Shown in pieces: positions 44,302 to 53,558 of a DNA stretch of 64,000 nucleotides. Origin of the DNA: UBA1189 sp045594245 (GTDB lineage: Bacteria; Bacteroidota; Bacteroidia; Bacteroidales; Bacteroidaceae); the NCBI GenBank assembly GCA_045594245.1, contig JAZNYG010000021.1, positions 33,533 through 97,532 on the forward strand, written 5' to 3'. Each line of letters starts with the position of its first letter. Positions within the stretch are counted from its first letter, which is position 1. Below the pieces are notes generated by a model. It did no database searches. It was not told the DNA's origin and saw only the letters and a program-made list of their open reading frames with translations. The position numbers and the translations under genes were made by a program.

Positions 44302-44332
44302 CACGTAATAAATTTCATAATTGAATAACTGT

Positions 44333-45808
44333 ATGTCATTTGTTGCAGACAAAATTATTATGGACGGTCTTACATTCGATGATGTTCTTCTCGTGCCGTC
44401 CTATTCAGAGGTAATTCCCGTCAATGTGTCGCTTGCGACCAAGTTTTCACGTAACATCGAACTTAAGATTCCTTTTGTGACAGCCGCTATGGACACTGTT
44501 ACTGAGGCCAAGATGGCCATTGCCATTGCTCGTGAGGGCGGTATCGGTGTTATCCATAAGAACATGTCTATCGAGGAGCAAGCTCGTCAGGTAGCTATCG
44601 TGAAGCGTGCCGAGAATGGTATGATTTATGACCCCGTGACCATCAATCGCGATGCAAGCGTACAGGATGCGCTTAACCTGATGGCAGAATATCATATCGG
44701 TGGTATCCCCGTGGTTGACGACCAAGGCAAACTGGTAGGTATCGTTACCAACCGCGACCTCCGTTTCGAGCGTAACCTCAATTGTAAGGTCGATGAGGTG
44801 ATGACCAAGGAGAACCTCATCACTACCCACCAACAAATTGATATGGATGCTGCTTCGGCTATCCTTCAGGAGCACAAGATTGAGAAGCTCCCCGTAGTGG
44901 ATGCCGATGGCAAGCTCATCGGACTCATCACCTACAAGGACATCACCAAGGCTAAGGACAAACCCATGGCCTGCAAGGATGCGCTGGGTCGTCTGCGCGT
45001 AGCTGCCGGTGTGGGTGTCACCTTCGATACATTGGAGCGTATGAAGGCGCTCGTTGATGCTGGTGCCGATGCTATCGTCATTGATACCGCTCATGGACAC
45101 TCTAAGGGTGTGATTGAAAAGTTGAAAGAGGCCAAGAAAACCTTCCCCCATATCGATATCATCGTAGGTAATGTGGCTACAGGTGAAGCAGCCAAGATGC
45201 TCGTTGAGGCTGGTGCCGATGGCATCAAGGTAGGTATAGGCCCCGGCAGTATATGTACCACTCGCGTGGTAGCCGGTGTAGGTGTTCCCCAACTTTCAGC
45301 CATCTATGATGTAGCCAAGGCCCTTAAGGGTACAGGAGTGCCCCTCATTGCCGATGGTGGCTTGCGCTATTCAGGCGACGTGGTCAAGGCACTTGCAGCA
45401 GGTGGTAACTGCGTGATGATCGGCTCGCTTGTGGCAGGTACTGAGGAGAGCCCTGGTGAAACCATCATCTTCAATGGCCGTAAGTTCAAGTCATACCGTG
45501 GCATGGGCTCATTGGAAGCTATGGAGAACGGCTCCAAGGACCGTTACTTCCAGGCAGGCACCAAGGACACCAAGAAGCTCGTTCCCGAAGGCATCGCAGG
45601 CCGCGTAGCCTACAAGGGCTCGCTCTATGAGGTCATCTATCAGCTTGCCGGTGGTCTCAAGGCTGGTATGGGCTATTGCGGTGCTCCCACCATCGACCGT
45701 CTGCACGATGCCAAGTTTGTCCGCATCACAGGCGCTGGCGTGCAGGAGAGCCATCCGCACGATGTGGCCATTACCAGCGAGGCACCCAACTATAGCCGTC
45801 CGCAATAG
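44333..45808 (+). CDS. guaB: Inosine-5'-monophosphate dehydrogenase
   Basis: Oxidises IMP to XMP with NAD, the committed step to guanine nucleotides. The ATG at 44333 (MSFVADKIIMDGLTF) gives 491 residues; an in-frame TTG 12 nt upstream is not needed. The catalytic barrel has the active-site Cys in GPGSICTTRVVAGVG (about 298-312) and the flap residues RYFQ and EGIAGRV. Two CBS domains (about 95-205, YDPVTINRDASVQDALNLM and HKIEKLPVVDADGKLI) are inserted, as usual. A terminator follows. The gene is single, and murC has its own promoter. Confidence 0.97.
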   Translation: MSFVADKIIMDGLTFDDVLLVPSYSEVIPVNVSLATKFSRNIELKIPFVTAAMDTVTEAKMAIAIAREGGIGVIHKNMSIEEQARQVAIVKRAENGMIYDPVTINRDASVQDALNLMAEYHIGGIPVVDDQGKLVGIVTNRDLRFERNLNCKVDEVMTKENLITTHQQIDMDAASAILQEHKIEKLPVVDADGKLIGLITYKDITKAKDKPMACKDALGRLRVAAGVGVTFDTLERMKALVDAGADAIVIDTAHGHSKGVIEKLKEAKKTFPHIDIIVGNVATGEAAKMLVEAGADGIKVGIGPGSICTTRVVAGVGVPQLSAIYDVAKALKGTGVPLIADGGLRYSGDVVKALAAGGNCVMIGSLVAGTEESPGETIIFNGRKFKSYRGMGSLEAMENGSKDRYFQAGTKDTKKLVPEGIAGRVAYKGSLYEVIYQLAGGLKAGMGYCGAPTIDRLHDAKFVRITGAGVQESHPHDVAITSEAPNYSRPQ

Positions 45809-45832
45809 TAATACGCATTTTCTGTGTTATAT

Positions 45833-45864
45833 AGCGGTGGCATTCTTCGAACGCCACCGTTTTA
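45833..45864 (+). terminator. Terminator of guaB
   Basis: CGGTGGC / GCCACCG stem (7 bp) with an 11-nt loop, then TTTTATATTTATT. Confidence 0.8.
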
Positions 45865-45995
45865 TATTTATTGATTTGCTGCCTCACCGGCTCTAATTAT
45901 TATATATATGAGAAGGAAAAATGCTTTTTTCTGATAGAAATACATTTTTGTTATGCTCTAAATATAGGGTGTTGTTTTAGGTGTGCGGAAAAAGA

Positions 45996-46025
45996 TTGTC
46001 TTGTGAAATTTTTTATGTATCTTCG
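45996..46025 (+). promoter_or_regulatory. Promoter of murC-ftsQ
   Basis: TTG (45996-45998), 19-nt spacer, TATCTTCG (46018-46025), the TTCG variant of the -7 box. Confidence 0.65.
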
Positions 46026-46055
46026 CGGTTAATTCATTGAGGAATAAAAAGTGTT

Positions 46056-47435
46056 ATGGAGATTGATACGATAAAATCTTTATATTTCATTGGTGCCGGT
46101 GGTATCGGTATGAGTGCATTGGTGCGTTACTTCCTGTCATTGGGCAAGGAGGTGGCAGGTTATGATCGCACAGAAAGTGGGCTCACAAAGCGTCTCAATG
46201 CGGAAGGGGCTGCTATTCATTATGAAGATAATTGTGCATTGATTCCTGATAGCTGTAGGGACAAGGAACATACGCTAGTGGTGTATACGCCAGCTGTACC
46301 ACAAGAGCATGGTGAGCTTTGCTGGTTTCGTGAACAGGGCTTTGAGATACAGAAACGCTCTCAATTGTTGGGGACTATTACTCGCAGTCGCAGGGGCTTG
46401 TGCGTCGCTGGAACTCATGGAAAAACTACTACGTCGACAATGGCTGCTCATCTTGTCTATGCATCGCATGTGGGCACCACGGCTTTCCTTGGTGGTATCT
46501 CTCAGAATTATGCCACTAACCTACTGCTGTCGGACAAGAGCGACTATGTGGTCATCGAGGCCGATGAGTATGACCGCTCGTTCCATCAATTGTGCCCTTA
46601 TATGTCGGTAATTACCTCTACTGATCCTGATCATTTGGATATCTACGGTACGCCTAAAGCTTATTGGGAGAGCTTTGAGAAGTATACCTCGCTGATTCGC
46701 CCCGATGGAGTGCTCATTATTCATGATGGACTAGAGATAACCCCACGTGTGCAGTCTGGTGTGCGTGTGTATACTTATTCCCGTGATAAAGGTGACTATC
46801 ATGCTGAAAATATTCGTATTGGAGGTGGTGAGATTGTGATTGACTTTGTGCATCCCGATGGCATTGTCAAGGATATACGTCTAGGTGTGCCTCTGAGTGT
46901 CAATATAGATAATGGTGTTGCCGCAATGGCAATGGCTCGCCTGGCAGGTGTTAGCGATGAGGAGCTGCGTGCAGGTATGGATAGCTTCAGGGGGGTGGAG
47001 CGGCGCTTTGATTTTAAGTTGAAGAGTGACTTGAAGGTCTACCTTAGTGACTATGCCCATCATCCAGCCGAGATACGCCAAAGCGCCCTATCTATTCGTG
47101 AACTATATGTGGGACGTAAGGTGACTGCTATATTCCAACCGCACCTTTATTCGCGTACGCAGGATTTTTATCGAGAGTTTGCCGAGAGTCTTTCGCTCTT
47201 CGATGAGGTGATTCTTACAGATATCTATCCCGCTCGTGAGGCTCCTATACCAGGTGTGACCAGTGCGCTCATTTATGATAACTTGGCTCCTCATGTGCAA
47301 AAGCAGATGATAGGCAAGGACGATGTACTTGCTGCTGTTGAGGCACGGAAGAGTGAACTGGAGATACTCGTGACTCTCGGTGCAGGCGATATAGAGAATT
47401 ATGCATCAGATATTGTGAAAATATTAAAGAATTGA
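46056..47435 (+). CDS. murC: UDP-N-acetylmuramate--L-alanine ligase
   Basis: Adds the first amino acid of the peptidoglycan stem peptide, in the cytosol. The 459 residues follow the Mur ligase plan: N-terminal UDP-binding Rossmann domain (FIGAGGIGMSALVRYFL, about 10-26), ATP-binding P-loop GTHGKTTTSTM (about 118-128), VIEADEYDRSF (about 170), and C-terminal domain with DYAHHPAEI and FQPHLYSRT. Motifs distinguish it from MurD, MurE and MurF; Mpl is a remote alternative. ftsQ follows after 46 bp. The usual next genes ftsA and ftsZ are absent. Confidence 0.95.
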   Translation: MEIDTIKSLYFIGAGGIGMSALVRYFLSLGKEVAGYDRTESGLTKRLNAEGAAIHYEDNCALIPDSCRDKEHTLVVYTPAVPQEHGELCWFREQGFEIQKRSQLLGTITRSRRGLCVAGTHGKTTTSTMAAHLVYASHVGTTAFLGGISQNYATNLLLSDKSDYVVIEADEYDRSFHQLCPYMSVITSTDPDHLDIYGTPKAYWESFEKYTSLIRPDGVLIIHDGLEITPRVQSGVRVYTYSRDKGDYHAENIRIGGGEIVIDFVHPDGIVKDIRLGVPLSVNIDNGVAAMAMARLAGVSDEELRAGMDSFRGVERRFDFKLKSDLKVYLSDYAHHPAEIRQSALSIRELYVGRKVTAIFQPHLYSRTQDFYREFAESLSLFDEVILTDIYPAREAPIPGVTSALIYDNLAPHVQKQMIGKDDVLAAVEARKSELEILVTLGAGDIENYASDIVKILKN

Positions 47436-47481
47436 GGTGATATTTTGGAATTATTGACTCTTGAACTTCTTAAAGGATAAA

Positions 47482-48210
47482 ATGAAAAAGATACTTTCTA
47501 CTATTGTGCTTGTTTTGCTGTTGGGCTACATAGCGTTTGCTGCGATAACATTATGTAATAAGCCAGAAGATCAGATATGTAAAGGTATTCGTTTAGAGAT
47601 GCGCGATAGCATAGAGGCTGGGTATATGTCTAAAGCTGACGTGCTGGCTCTGCTTAAGCAACACGCTTTGGATCCTACAGGCAAACTCATCGATGAGGTG
47701 AGCTGTAGGGCTATGGAGGTTGTCTTGAATGAAGTGCCCCTTATAGCCAGTAGTGAATGTTATAAAACAATATCGGGCTATGTAGTGGTAGAGGTGGAGT
47801 GTCGTCGTCCTATTCTGCGGGTCATCGCCGATTCGGGCGACAACTTCTATGTTGATGAGGAAGGGGAAGTGATAGAGCATATTGCTCGGCCCGCTTATAT
47901 CCCTGTTGCTACTGGGCATATTAGTCGTGAATTTGCTCGAAAAGAATTGTTGACTTTGGCGCAGTATCTTTGTGCTGACGAACTATGGAAGGCGCAGATT
48001 GAGCAGATTTATGTGACTTCCCGCGAGAATATTGAACTAGTACCTCGTGTTGGCAATCATACAATAGTGCTGGGTCGCCCTGGCAACTATGCTTACAAGT
48101 TTAGTAAGTTGCGTGCTTTTTACGAGAAGGGTCTCAGCCAAGTAGGATGGGGTAGATACTCTCATATCAATATTGATTATAATAATCAGGTGGTGGGGAC
48201 AATGAAGTAG
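47482..48210 (+). CDS. ftsQ: Cell division protein FtsQ/DivIB
   Basis: Bitopic inner membrane protein linking early and late division proteins at the septum. The start at 47482 (MKKILSTIVLVLLLGYIAF) gives 242 residues: a short cytoplasmic end, one transmembrane helix (about 5-24), then a POTRA-like domain and FtsQ beta domain (about 30-230) with VEVECRRPILRVIADSGDNF and YVDEEGEVIEH. An in-frame TTG at 47461 is less likely. It follows murC as in division clusters, but the operon ends here with a long palindromic terminator and gyrB lies on the other strand, so ftsA and ftsZ are elsewhere. Confidence 0.9.
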   Translation: MKKILSTIVLVLLLGYIAFAAITLCNKPEDQICKGIRLEMRDSIEAGYMSKADVLALLKQHALDPTGKLIDEVSCRAMEVVLNEVPLIASSECYKTISGYVVVEVECRRPILRVIADSGDNFYVDEEGEVIEHIARPAYIPVATGHISREFARKELLTLAQYLCADELWKAQIEQIYVTSRENIELVPRVGNHTIVLGRPGNYAYKFSKLRAFYEKGLSQVGWGRYSHINIDYNNQVVGTMK

Positions 48211-48239
48211 CAGCCTATAGAATTGTTTCTATAAGAGAA

Positions 48240-48277
48240 GCAATAAAAAAAGCGTGACGTCACGCTTTTTTTATTGC
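48240..48277. terminator. 38-bp perfect palindrome terminator between ftsQ and gyrB
   Basis: GCAATAAAAAAAGCGTGAC and its exact complement, with no spacer. A7 and T7 runs flank the GC core, so it works in both directions for the convergent genes. Confidence 0.9.
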
Positions 48278-48293
48278 TGTTAGGTATGCGGCA

Positions 48294-50258
48294 TTATGCG
48301 TCGATATTGGCGTAAGTAGCGTTCTTCTCGATGAACTCGCGACGCGGACCTACATCCTCGCCCATGAGCATAGAGAATACGTAGTCGGCAGCAGCGGCGT
48401 TCTCGATGGTCACCTGCTTCAGCAGTCGTGTCTCGGGGTTCATGGTGGTCTCCCACAGCTGCTCGGGGTTCATCTCACCAAGACCCTTGTATCGCTGGAT
48501 GGTGATACCTGCCTCGCTGCCGTTGCCGAACTCAGCCACGAAGCGGTCCTTGTCGGCGTCGTCGTAGCAGTAGCGTTTGTTCTTGCCCTTGCTGCAGAGG
48601 TAGAGGGGCGGCGTGGCGATGAAGAGGTGTCCGTTCTCGATGAGCTCGGGCATGTAGCGGTAGAAGAGGGTCATCAGAAGGGTGTCGATGTGTGAACCAT
48701 CGACGTCGGCATCGGTCATGATGATGGTCTTGTAGTAGCGCAGCTTTTCATAGTTGGCCTCTTTGCTGTTCTCGGGGTTGAGGCCGAAGCGTACACCCAA
48801 AGCCTGTATGATGTTGTTCACCTCTTCGTGCTCGAAGGCCTTGTGCCACATCACGCGCTCCACGTTGAAGATCTTACCGCGGATGGGGAGGATGGCCTGT
48901 GTGAGGCGTGAGCGACCCTGCTTGGCCGAACCACCGGCCGAGTCACCCTCGACGATGAAGAGCTCGCAGTTCATGGGGTCCTTGTCGGAGCAGTCGGCCA
49001 GCTTGCCGGGCAGTCCACCACCGCTCATGGGGTTCTTGCGCTGTACGCTCTCGCGTGCCTTGCGGGCTGCGATACGTGCCTGTGCAGCCAGCACCACCTT
49101 GTCTACAATCATCTTGGCCTCTTTCGGATGCTCCTCGAGGTAGTTGGCGAGTGTCTCGCCCACGGCCTGCTGTACGGCGCCTGCCACCTCGGAGTTGCCG
49201 AGCTTGGTCTTGGTCTGTCCCTCAAACTGAGGCTCTGCCACCTTGATGGAGATGACGGCGGTGAGACCCTCACGGAAGTCTTCGCCGGCAATCTCTACCT
49301 TGGCCTTCTCCAGTGCCTTGGTGTCTTCGGCATACTTCTTGAGGGTGCGGGTCAGCGCGGTGCGGAAACCGGCAAGGTGGGTACCGCCCTCTATGGTGTT
49401 GATGTTGTTGACGTAGGAGTGTATGTTCTCCGAGTAGGAGGTGTTGTACATGATGGCCACCTCGATGGGCACACCCTGCTTCTCGGTGTTGAGGTAGATG
49501 ATGTCGTTGAAGAGGTGCTCGCGTGAGGAGTCTACGTAGCGAACAAACTCCTTCAGACCCTCCTCGGAGTGGAACGTCTCGGTGCGGATGTTGCCCTCTT
49601 CGTCCTTGCGCAGGTCGGTGAGGGTGATGGTGATACCGGCATTGAGGAATGCCAGCTCGCGCATACGGTTGGCCAGGATGTCGTAGCTGTACTCGTGTGC
49701 GGTGAAGATGGTGCGGTCGGGCCAGAACTGTTGGCGTGTACCGGTGCGGTCGGCATCGCCCACGGTCTTTACGGCGTAGAGGGGCTTACCGCAAGAGTAC
49801 TCCTGCTGGTAGATCTTGCCACCGCGGAATACTTGGGTCATCATGTGGGTTGACAAGGCATTCACGCACGATACACCTACACCGTGCAGACCGCCTGATA
49901 CCTTGTATGAGCCTTTGTCGAACTTACCACCGGCGTGCAGCACGGTCATTACCACCTCGAGTGCCGAGCGCTGCTCTTTCTCGTGCCAGTCTACGGGAAT
50001 ACCGCGACCATTGTCCTGTACGGTGATGGAGTTGTCTTCGTTGATATATACTTCAATGTGGCTGCAATAGCCTGCCAATGCCTCGTCGATAGAGTTGTCC
50101 ACTACCTCATATACGAGGTGGTGCAGACCCTTCGCCGAGATGTCGCCAATGTACATCGCAGGGCGCTTACGTACGGCTTCAAGTCCTTCGAGTACTTGGA
50201 TGTTTTCTGCCGAGTAATTGCTCGCTGCGTTTGCTTTGATTTCTTCGTTTATTTCCAT
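48294..50258 (-). CDS. gyrB: DNA gyrase subunit B
   Basis: ATPase subunit of gyrase, which introduces negative supercoils. The 654 residues carry the GHKL ATPase domain (about 20-220: EVVDNSIDEALAGYC, DNGRGIPV, GGLHGVGVSCVNALS), the transducer domain (about 230-400) and the Toprim domain (about 430-560) with EGDSAGGSAKQGR and the acidic metal motif DADVDGSHI, then the C-terminal GyrA-binding region (GLGEMNPEQLWETTM). Length is typical for the phylum. No gyrA, dnaA or recF is near. ParE is a possible mix-up, but QRYKGLGEMNPEQLW favours GyrB. Confidence 0.96.
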   Translation of the reverse strand: MEINEEIKANAASNYSAENIQVLEGLEAVRKRPAMYIGDISAKGLHHLVYEVVDNSIDEALAGYCSHIEVYINEDNSITVQDNGRGIPVDWHEKEQRSALEVVMTVLHAGGKFDKGSYKVSGGLHGVGVSCVNALSTHMMTQVFRGGKIYQQEYSCGKPLYAVKTVGDADRTGTRQQFWPDRTIFTAHEYSYDILANRMRELAFLNAGITITLTDLRKDEEGNIRTETFHSEEGLKEFVRYVDSSREHLFNDIIYLNTEKQGVPIEVAIMYNTSYSENIHSYVNNINTIEGGTHLAGFRTALTRTLKKYAEDTKALEKAKVEIAGEDFREGLTAVISIKVAEPQFEGQTKTKLGNSEVAGAVQQAVGETLANYLEEHPKEAKMIVDKVVLAAQARIAARKARESVQRKNPMSGGGLPGKLADCSDKDPMNCELFIVEGDSAGGSAKQGRSRLTQAILPIRGKIFNVERVMWHKAFEHEEVNNIIQALGVRFGLNPENSKEANYEKLRYYKTIIMTDADVDGSHIDTLLMTLFYRYMPELIENGHLFIATPPLYLCSKGKNKRYCYDDADKDRFVAEFGNGSEAGITIQRYKGLGEMNPEQLWETTMNPETRLLKQVTIENAAAADYVFSMLMGEDVGPRREFIEKNATYANIDA

Positions 50259-50288
50259 ATTTTTAGTAATGTATTCAATCGTAAAATA

Positions 50289-50328
50289 ACCCTTCTAGAA
50301 GGGTGGGGCCTAAAACGGAACAAAAATA
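50289..50328 (-). promoter_or_regulatory. gyrB -7 box and leader hairpin
   Basis: Minus-strand TATTTTTG (50321-50328) matches TAnnTTTG. The leader contains the palindrome ACCCTTCTAGAAGGGT (50289-50304), which could fold at the 5' side of the message. Confidence 0.5.
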
Positions 50329-50542
50329 CAAAAAAAAAACGACAAACGTACCTCCTAAGCACTTTTTTTTGTTTAGTACATTGAATGTGTTCTTGAAGGA
50401 GTGAATATGAGGGGCGTGCTTTTCTACCTAAAGGTAATCCTTGTCTTGAACGTGTGCTTGATTGGCATGGATTTTGGACAGGTGTATGCAATTATCGAAT
50501 GAAATAATGAGGCAATGTGTTTCATTATTCAGTAAAAATGCC

Positions 50543-50550
50543 GAAATTTG
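50543..50550 (+). promoter_or_regulatory. Possible -7 box of korAB
   Basis: GAAATTTG differs by one base from TAnnTTTG, 28 nt before the korA start. No TTTG at -33. Confidence 0.35.
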
Positions 50551-50578
50551 CAACCGATATATTTAGATATTAAAGACA

Positions 50579-52429
50579 ATGAGTGAACAAATCATCGTAA
50601 AAGAGCGCGACGAGGTGATCGTGCGCTTCTCCGGCGACTCGGGCGACGGTATGCAGCTGGCGGGAAATATCTTTTCTACCGTATCGGCTACCGTAGGTAA
50701 CGACATTTGTACCTTCCCCGACTATCCGGCCGACATACGTGCCCCGCAAGGAAGCCTTACGGGCGTGTCGGGATTCCAAGTACATATCGGCTCGGGCAAG
50801 GTGTATACACCGGGCGACCTGTGCGACGTGCTGGTAGCCATGAATGCTGCTGCACTGAAGACACAGTACCGCTATGCCAAGCCCGACGCTACCATTATTA
50901 TAGATACCGACTCGTTCGGCCCAGCCGACCTGAAGAAGGCCGCATTCGCCACCGAGGATCCCTTGGCAGAGATGAGCATCGATGCCGACCGCGTAGTGGC
51001 ATGCCCCATCACACAGATGGTGAAGGACTGCCTCGCCGACAGCGGTATGGAACCTAAGGCGGTGCTCAAGTGCCGCAACATGTTTGCCCTCGGCCTCGTG
51101 TGCTGGCTCTTCGACCGCGACCTCAACGTGGCGTTCAACTATCTGCGCGAGAAGTTTGCCAAGAAACCCGCATTGGCAGAGGCCAACATCAAGGTGATAC
51201 AGGCCGGCTACGACTACGGACACAACACCCATAGCTCGGCAACCAACGTATACCGTGTGGAGACCAAGCACAAGGTGCCCGGGCGCTATATGGACATCAC
51301 GGGCAACAAAGCCACAGCATACGGCTTCATCGCAGCTGCCGAGAAGGCGGGCTTGAAACTCTACTTGGGCTCATACCCCATCACTCCGGCTACCGACGTG
51401 CTGCACGAGCTGTCGAAGCACAAGTCGCTGGGCGTGACCACCGTACAGTGCGAAGACGAGATTGCCGGATGCGCTTCGGCTGTTGGCGCTTCGTTTGCAG
51501 GTGCTTTGGCTGTGACATCCACCTCGGGTCCCGGTATCTGCCTGAAGTCCGAAGCGATGAACCTCGCTGTCATCATGGAGCTTCCGCTCGTAGTACTCGA
51601 CGTACAGCGCGGAGGACCCGCTACGGGATTGCCCACCAAGTCGGAGCAGACCGACCTGCTGCAGGTGCTCTTTGGCCGTAACGGCGAATCGCCCATGCCG
51701 GTATTAGCAGCCACATCGCCCACCGACTGCTTCGATGCTGCCTACATGGCTTGTAAGATTGCCCTGGAGCACATGACTCCCGTGGTGCTGCTCACCGATG
51801 CTTTCGTGGCTAATGGCTCGGGTGCTTTCCGCCTGCCCAATCTGGCTGAATATGCAGCCATCAATCCTCCCTACGTGCCTGAAGAGCTGAAAGGTACATG
51901 GACTCCCTATCAGCGTCAGGAGGAGAATGGCGTGCGCTACTGGGCTGTGCCCGGACGCGAAGGATTCCAGCATATCCTCGGTGGCTTGGAGAAGGACAAC
52001 AAGACAGGTGCCATCTCTACCGACCCCGAGAACCACGACTTGATGACGCGCCTGCGCCAGCAGAAGATAGATGCCATCCCCGTACCCGACCTTGTGGTAG
52101 AGGGAGACGCCGAGGATGCCGAGCTGCTCATTGTTGGCTTCGGTGGTACCTATGGACATCTCCATGCTGCCATGGACGAGATGCGTGCCACGGGCAAGAA
52201 GGTGGCGCTCGCCCACTTCAAGTACATCAACCCGCTTCCCAAGAACACCGCTGAGGTGCTGCGCAAGTATCCTAAGGTGGTGGTGGCCGAGCAGAACTCG
52301 GGCCAGCTGGCTGCGTGGCTACGCATGAAGGTCGACGGATTCGTGCCTTGCCAGTACAACGAGGTAAAGGGACAGCCCTTCTCCACGAACCAACTTATCA
52401 ACGTATTCACCAAAATGATGGAGGAGTAA
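50579..52429 (+). CDS. korA: 2-oxoglutarate:ferredoxin oxidoreductase, alpha subunit (fused gamma-alpha)
   Basis: With KorB, decarboxylates 2-oxoglutarate to succinyl-CoA with ferredoxin as electron acceptor, in the cytosol. The 616 residues begin with a gamma-type domain (about 10-190: VRFSGDSGDGMQLAGNIF, QGSLTGVSGFQVHIGS), followed by the pyrimidine-binding alpha domain (about 215-450: YPITPATDVLHELSKH, VQCEDEIAGCASAVGASFAG, TSGPGICLKSEAMNLAV) and a C-terminal transketolase-like domain (about 515-610). korB starts 4 bp downstream. Another 2-oxoacid is possible, but the fused gamma-alpha form with a separate short beta subunit is typical of KorAB. Confidence 0.93.
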   Translation: MSEQIIVKERDEVIVRFSGDSGDGMQLAGNIFSTVSATVGNDICTFPDYPADIRAPQGSLTGVSGFQVHIGSGKVYTPGDLCDVLVAMNAAALKTQYRYAKPDATIIIDTDSFGPADLKKAAFATEDPLAEMSIDADRVVACPITQMVKDCLADSGMEPKAVLKCRNMFALGLVCWLFDRDLNVAFNYLREKFAKKPALAEANIKVIQAGYDYGHNTHSSATNVYRVETKHKVPGRYMDITGNKATAYGFIAAAEKAGLKLYLGSYPITPATDVLHELSKHKSLGVTTVQCEDEIAGCASAVGASFAGALAVTSTSGPGICLKSEAMNLAVIMELPLVVLDVQRGGPATGLPTKSEQTDLLQVLFGRNGESPMPVLAATSPTDCFDAAYMACKIALEHMTPVVLLTDAFVANGSGAFRLPNLAEYAAINPPYVPEELKGTWTPYQRQEENGVRYWAVPGREGFQHILGGLEKDNKTGAISTDPENHDLMTRLRQQKIDAIPVPDLVVEGDAEDAELLIVGFGGTYGHLHAAMDEMRATGKKVALAHFKYINPLPKNTAEVLRKYPKVVVAEQNSGQLAAWLRMKVDGFVPCQYNEVKGQPFSTNQLINVFTKMMEE

Positions 52430-52433
52430 CACT

Positions 52434-53441
52434 ATGGAAATAAAATATACAGCACAAGATTACAAGAAAGGTCAGCCGCGCTGGTGCCCCGGCTGCGGTG
52501 ACCACTTCTTCCTCGCATCACTCCACAAGGCTATGGCCGAGATAGGCGTGGCTCCGCACAATATCGCCGTGATATCTGGTATCGGATGTTCGAGTCGCTT
52601 GCCCCACTACATGAACACCTATGGCATGAACACCATCCACGGACGTGCTGCTGCCATTGCCACAGGCTGTAAGGTGGCCAACCCCGAGCTGTCTGTATGG
52701 CAGGTGAGCGGGGATGGCGACGGCCTCGCCATCGGTGGCAACCACTTCATCCATGCCAATCGCCGCAATATCAACCTCAACATGATATTGCTCAATAACC
52801 GCATCTATGGCCTCACCAAGGGGCAGTACTCGCCCACGAGTCCGCGCGGCTTCGTCAGCAAGTCAAGCCCCTACGGTACGGTCGAGGACCCCTTCCGCCC
52901 TGCCGAACTCTGCTTCGGTGCCCGAGGGCACTTCTTTGCCCGTGCCGTGGCGACCGATGCTCCAGGCACCGTAGAGATTCTCAAGGCTGCTCATGCTCAT
53001 AAGGGTGCTTCGGTGTGTGAGATACTGCAAAACTGCGTCATCTTCAACGACGGTACCCACGACAGCGTGTATAATAAGGAGGGACGCGCCAAGAATGCCA
53101 TCTACCTGCGTCATGGCCAACCCATGGTATTCGGTGTGAACAACGAGTACGGACTTATGCAAGAGGGCTTCGGCCTCAAGGTGGTAAAGATTGGTGAGAA
53201 TGGCGTGACTATCGACGACATCCTCGTACACGATGCCCACTGTGAGGACAATACCCTACAGCTCAAGTTGGCGCTGATGGAAGGTCCCGACTTCCCCATC
53301 GCCCTCGGTGTCATCCGTGATGTGGAGGCACCCACCTACGACGAAGCCGTAGAGGCGCAGATTGCCGAGGTGAAGGAGAAGAAGACCTACCACACCTTCG
53401 AGGAACTACTCCTCACCAACGATACCTGGGAAGTGAAATAA
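52434..53441 (+). CDS. korB: 2-oxoglutarate:ferredoxin oxidoreductase, beta subunit
   Basis: Thiamine diphosphate-binding subunit of the enzyme, 335 residues. The start region has the iron-sulfur ligand pair in RWCPGCGDHF (about 16-25), GIGCSSRLPHYMNTYG (about 48-63), and the thiamine diphosphate and Mg motif GDGDGLAIGGNHFIHANRRN followed by NNRIYGLTKGQYSPTS. A third Cys (CEILQNC region, about 200) fits the cluster. It is 4 bp after korA. Heptad arrays in inverted orientation and then a terminator follow the stop. Confidence 0.94.
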   Translation: MEIKYTAQDYKKGQPRWCPGCGDHFFLASLHKAMAEIGVAPHNIAVISGIGCSSRLPHYMNTYGMNTIHGRAAAIATGCKVANPELSVWQVSGDGDGLAIGGNHFIHANRRNINLNMILLNNRIYGLTKGQYSPTSPRGFVSKSSPYGTVEDPFRPAELCFGARGHFFARAVATDAPGTVEILKAAHAHKGASVCEILQNCVIFNDGTHDSVYNKEGRAKNAIYLRHGQPMVFGVNNEYGLMQEGFGLKVVKIGENGVTIDDILVHDAHCEDNTLQLKLALMEGPDFPIALGVIRDVEAPTYDEAVEAQIAEVKEKKTYHTFEELLLTNDTWEVK

Positions 53442-53442
53442 A

Positions 53443-53521
53443 GGGAAGAGGGAAAAGTTAAAAGCGAAGAGTTGCATACATCACAGGACCAAACTCTTCC
53501 CTCTTAACTCTTCCCTCAAAA
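53443..53521. repeat. Inverted pair of heptad arrays after korB
   Basis: Left arm (53443-53470): GGGAAGA, GGGAAAA, GTTAAAA, GCGAAGA. Right arm (53494-53521): CTCTTCC, CTCTTAA, CTCTTCC, CTCAAAA. The arms are largely complementary, so RNA from either strand could fold. Confidence 0.75.
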
Positions 53522-53558
53522 GACCGCTGCGTTAATCTTACAACTCACATCTTACGTC

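Noticed and set aside
44060..44332. tRNA or small RNA between the transglycosylase gene and guaB
   Set aside because: No cloverleaf or strong hairpin; the region is explained by the duplicated promoter blocks and the guaB -7 box.
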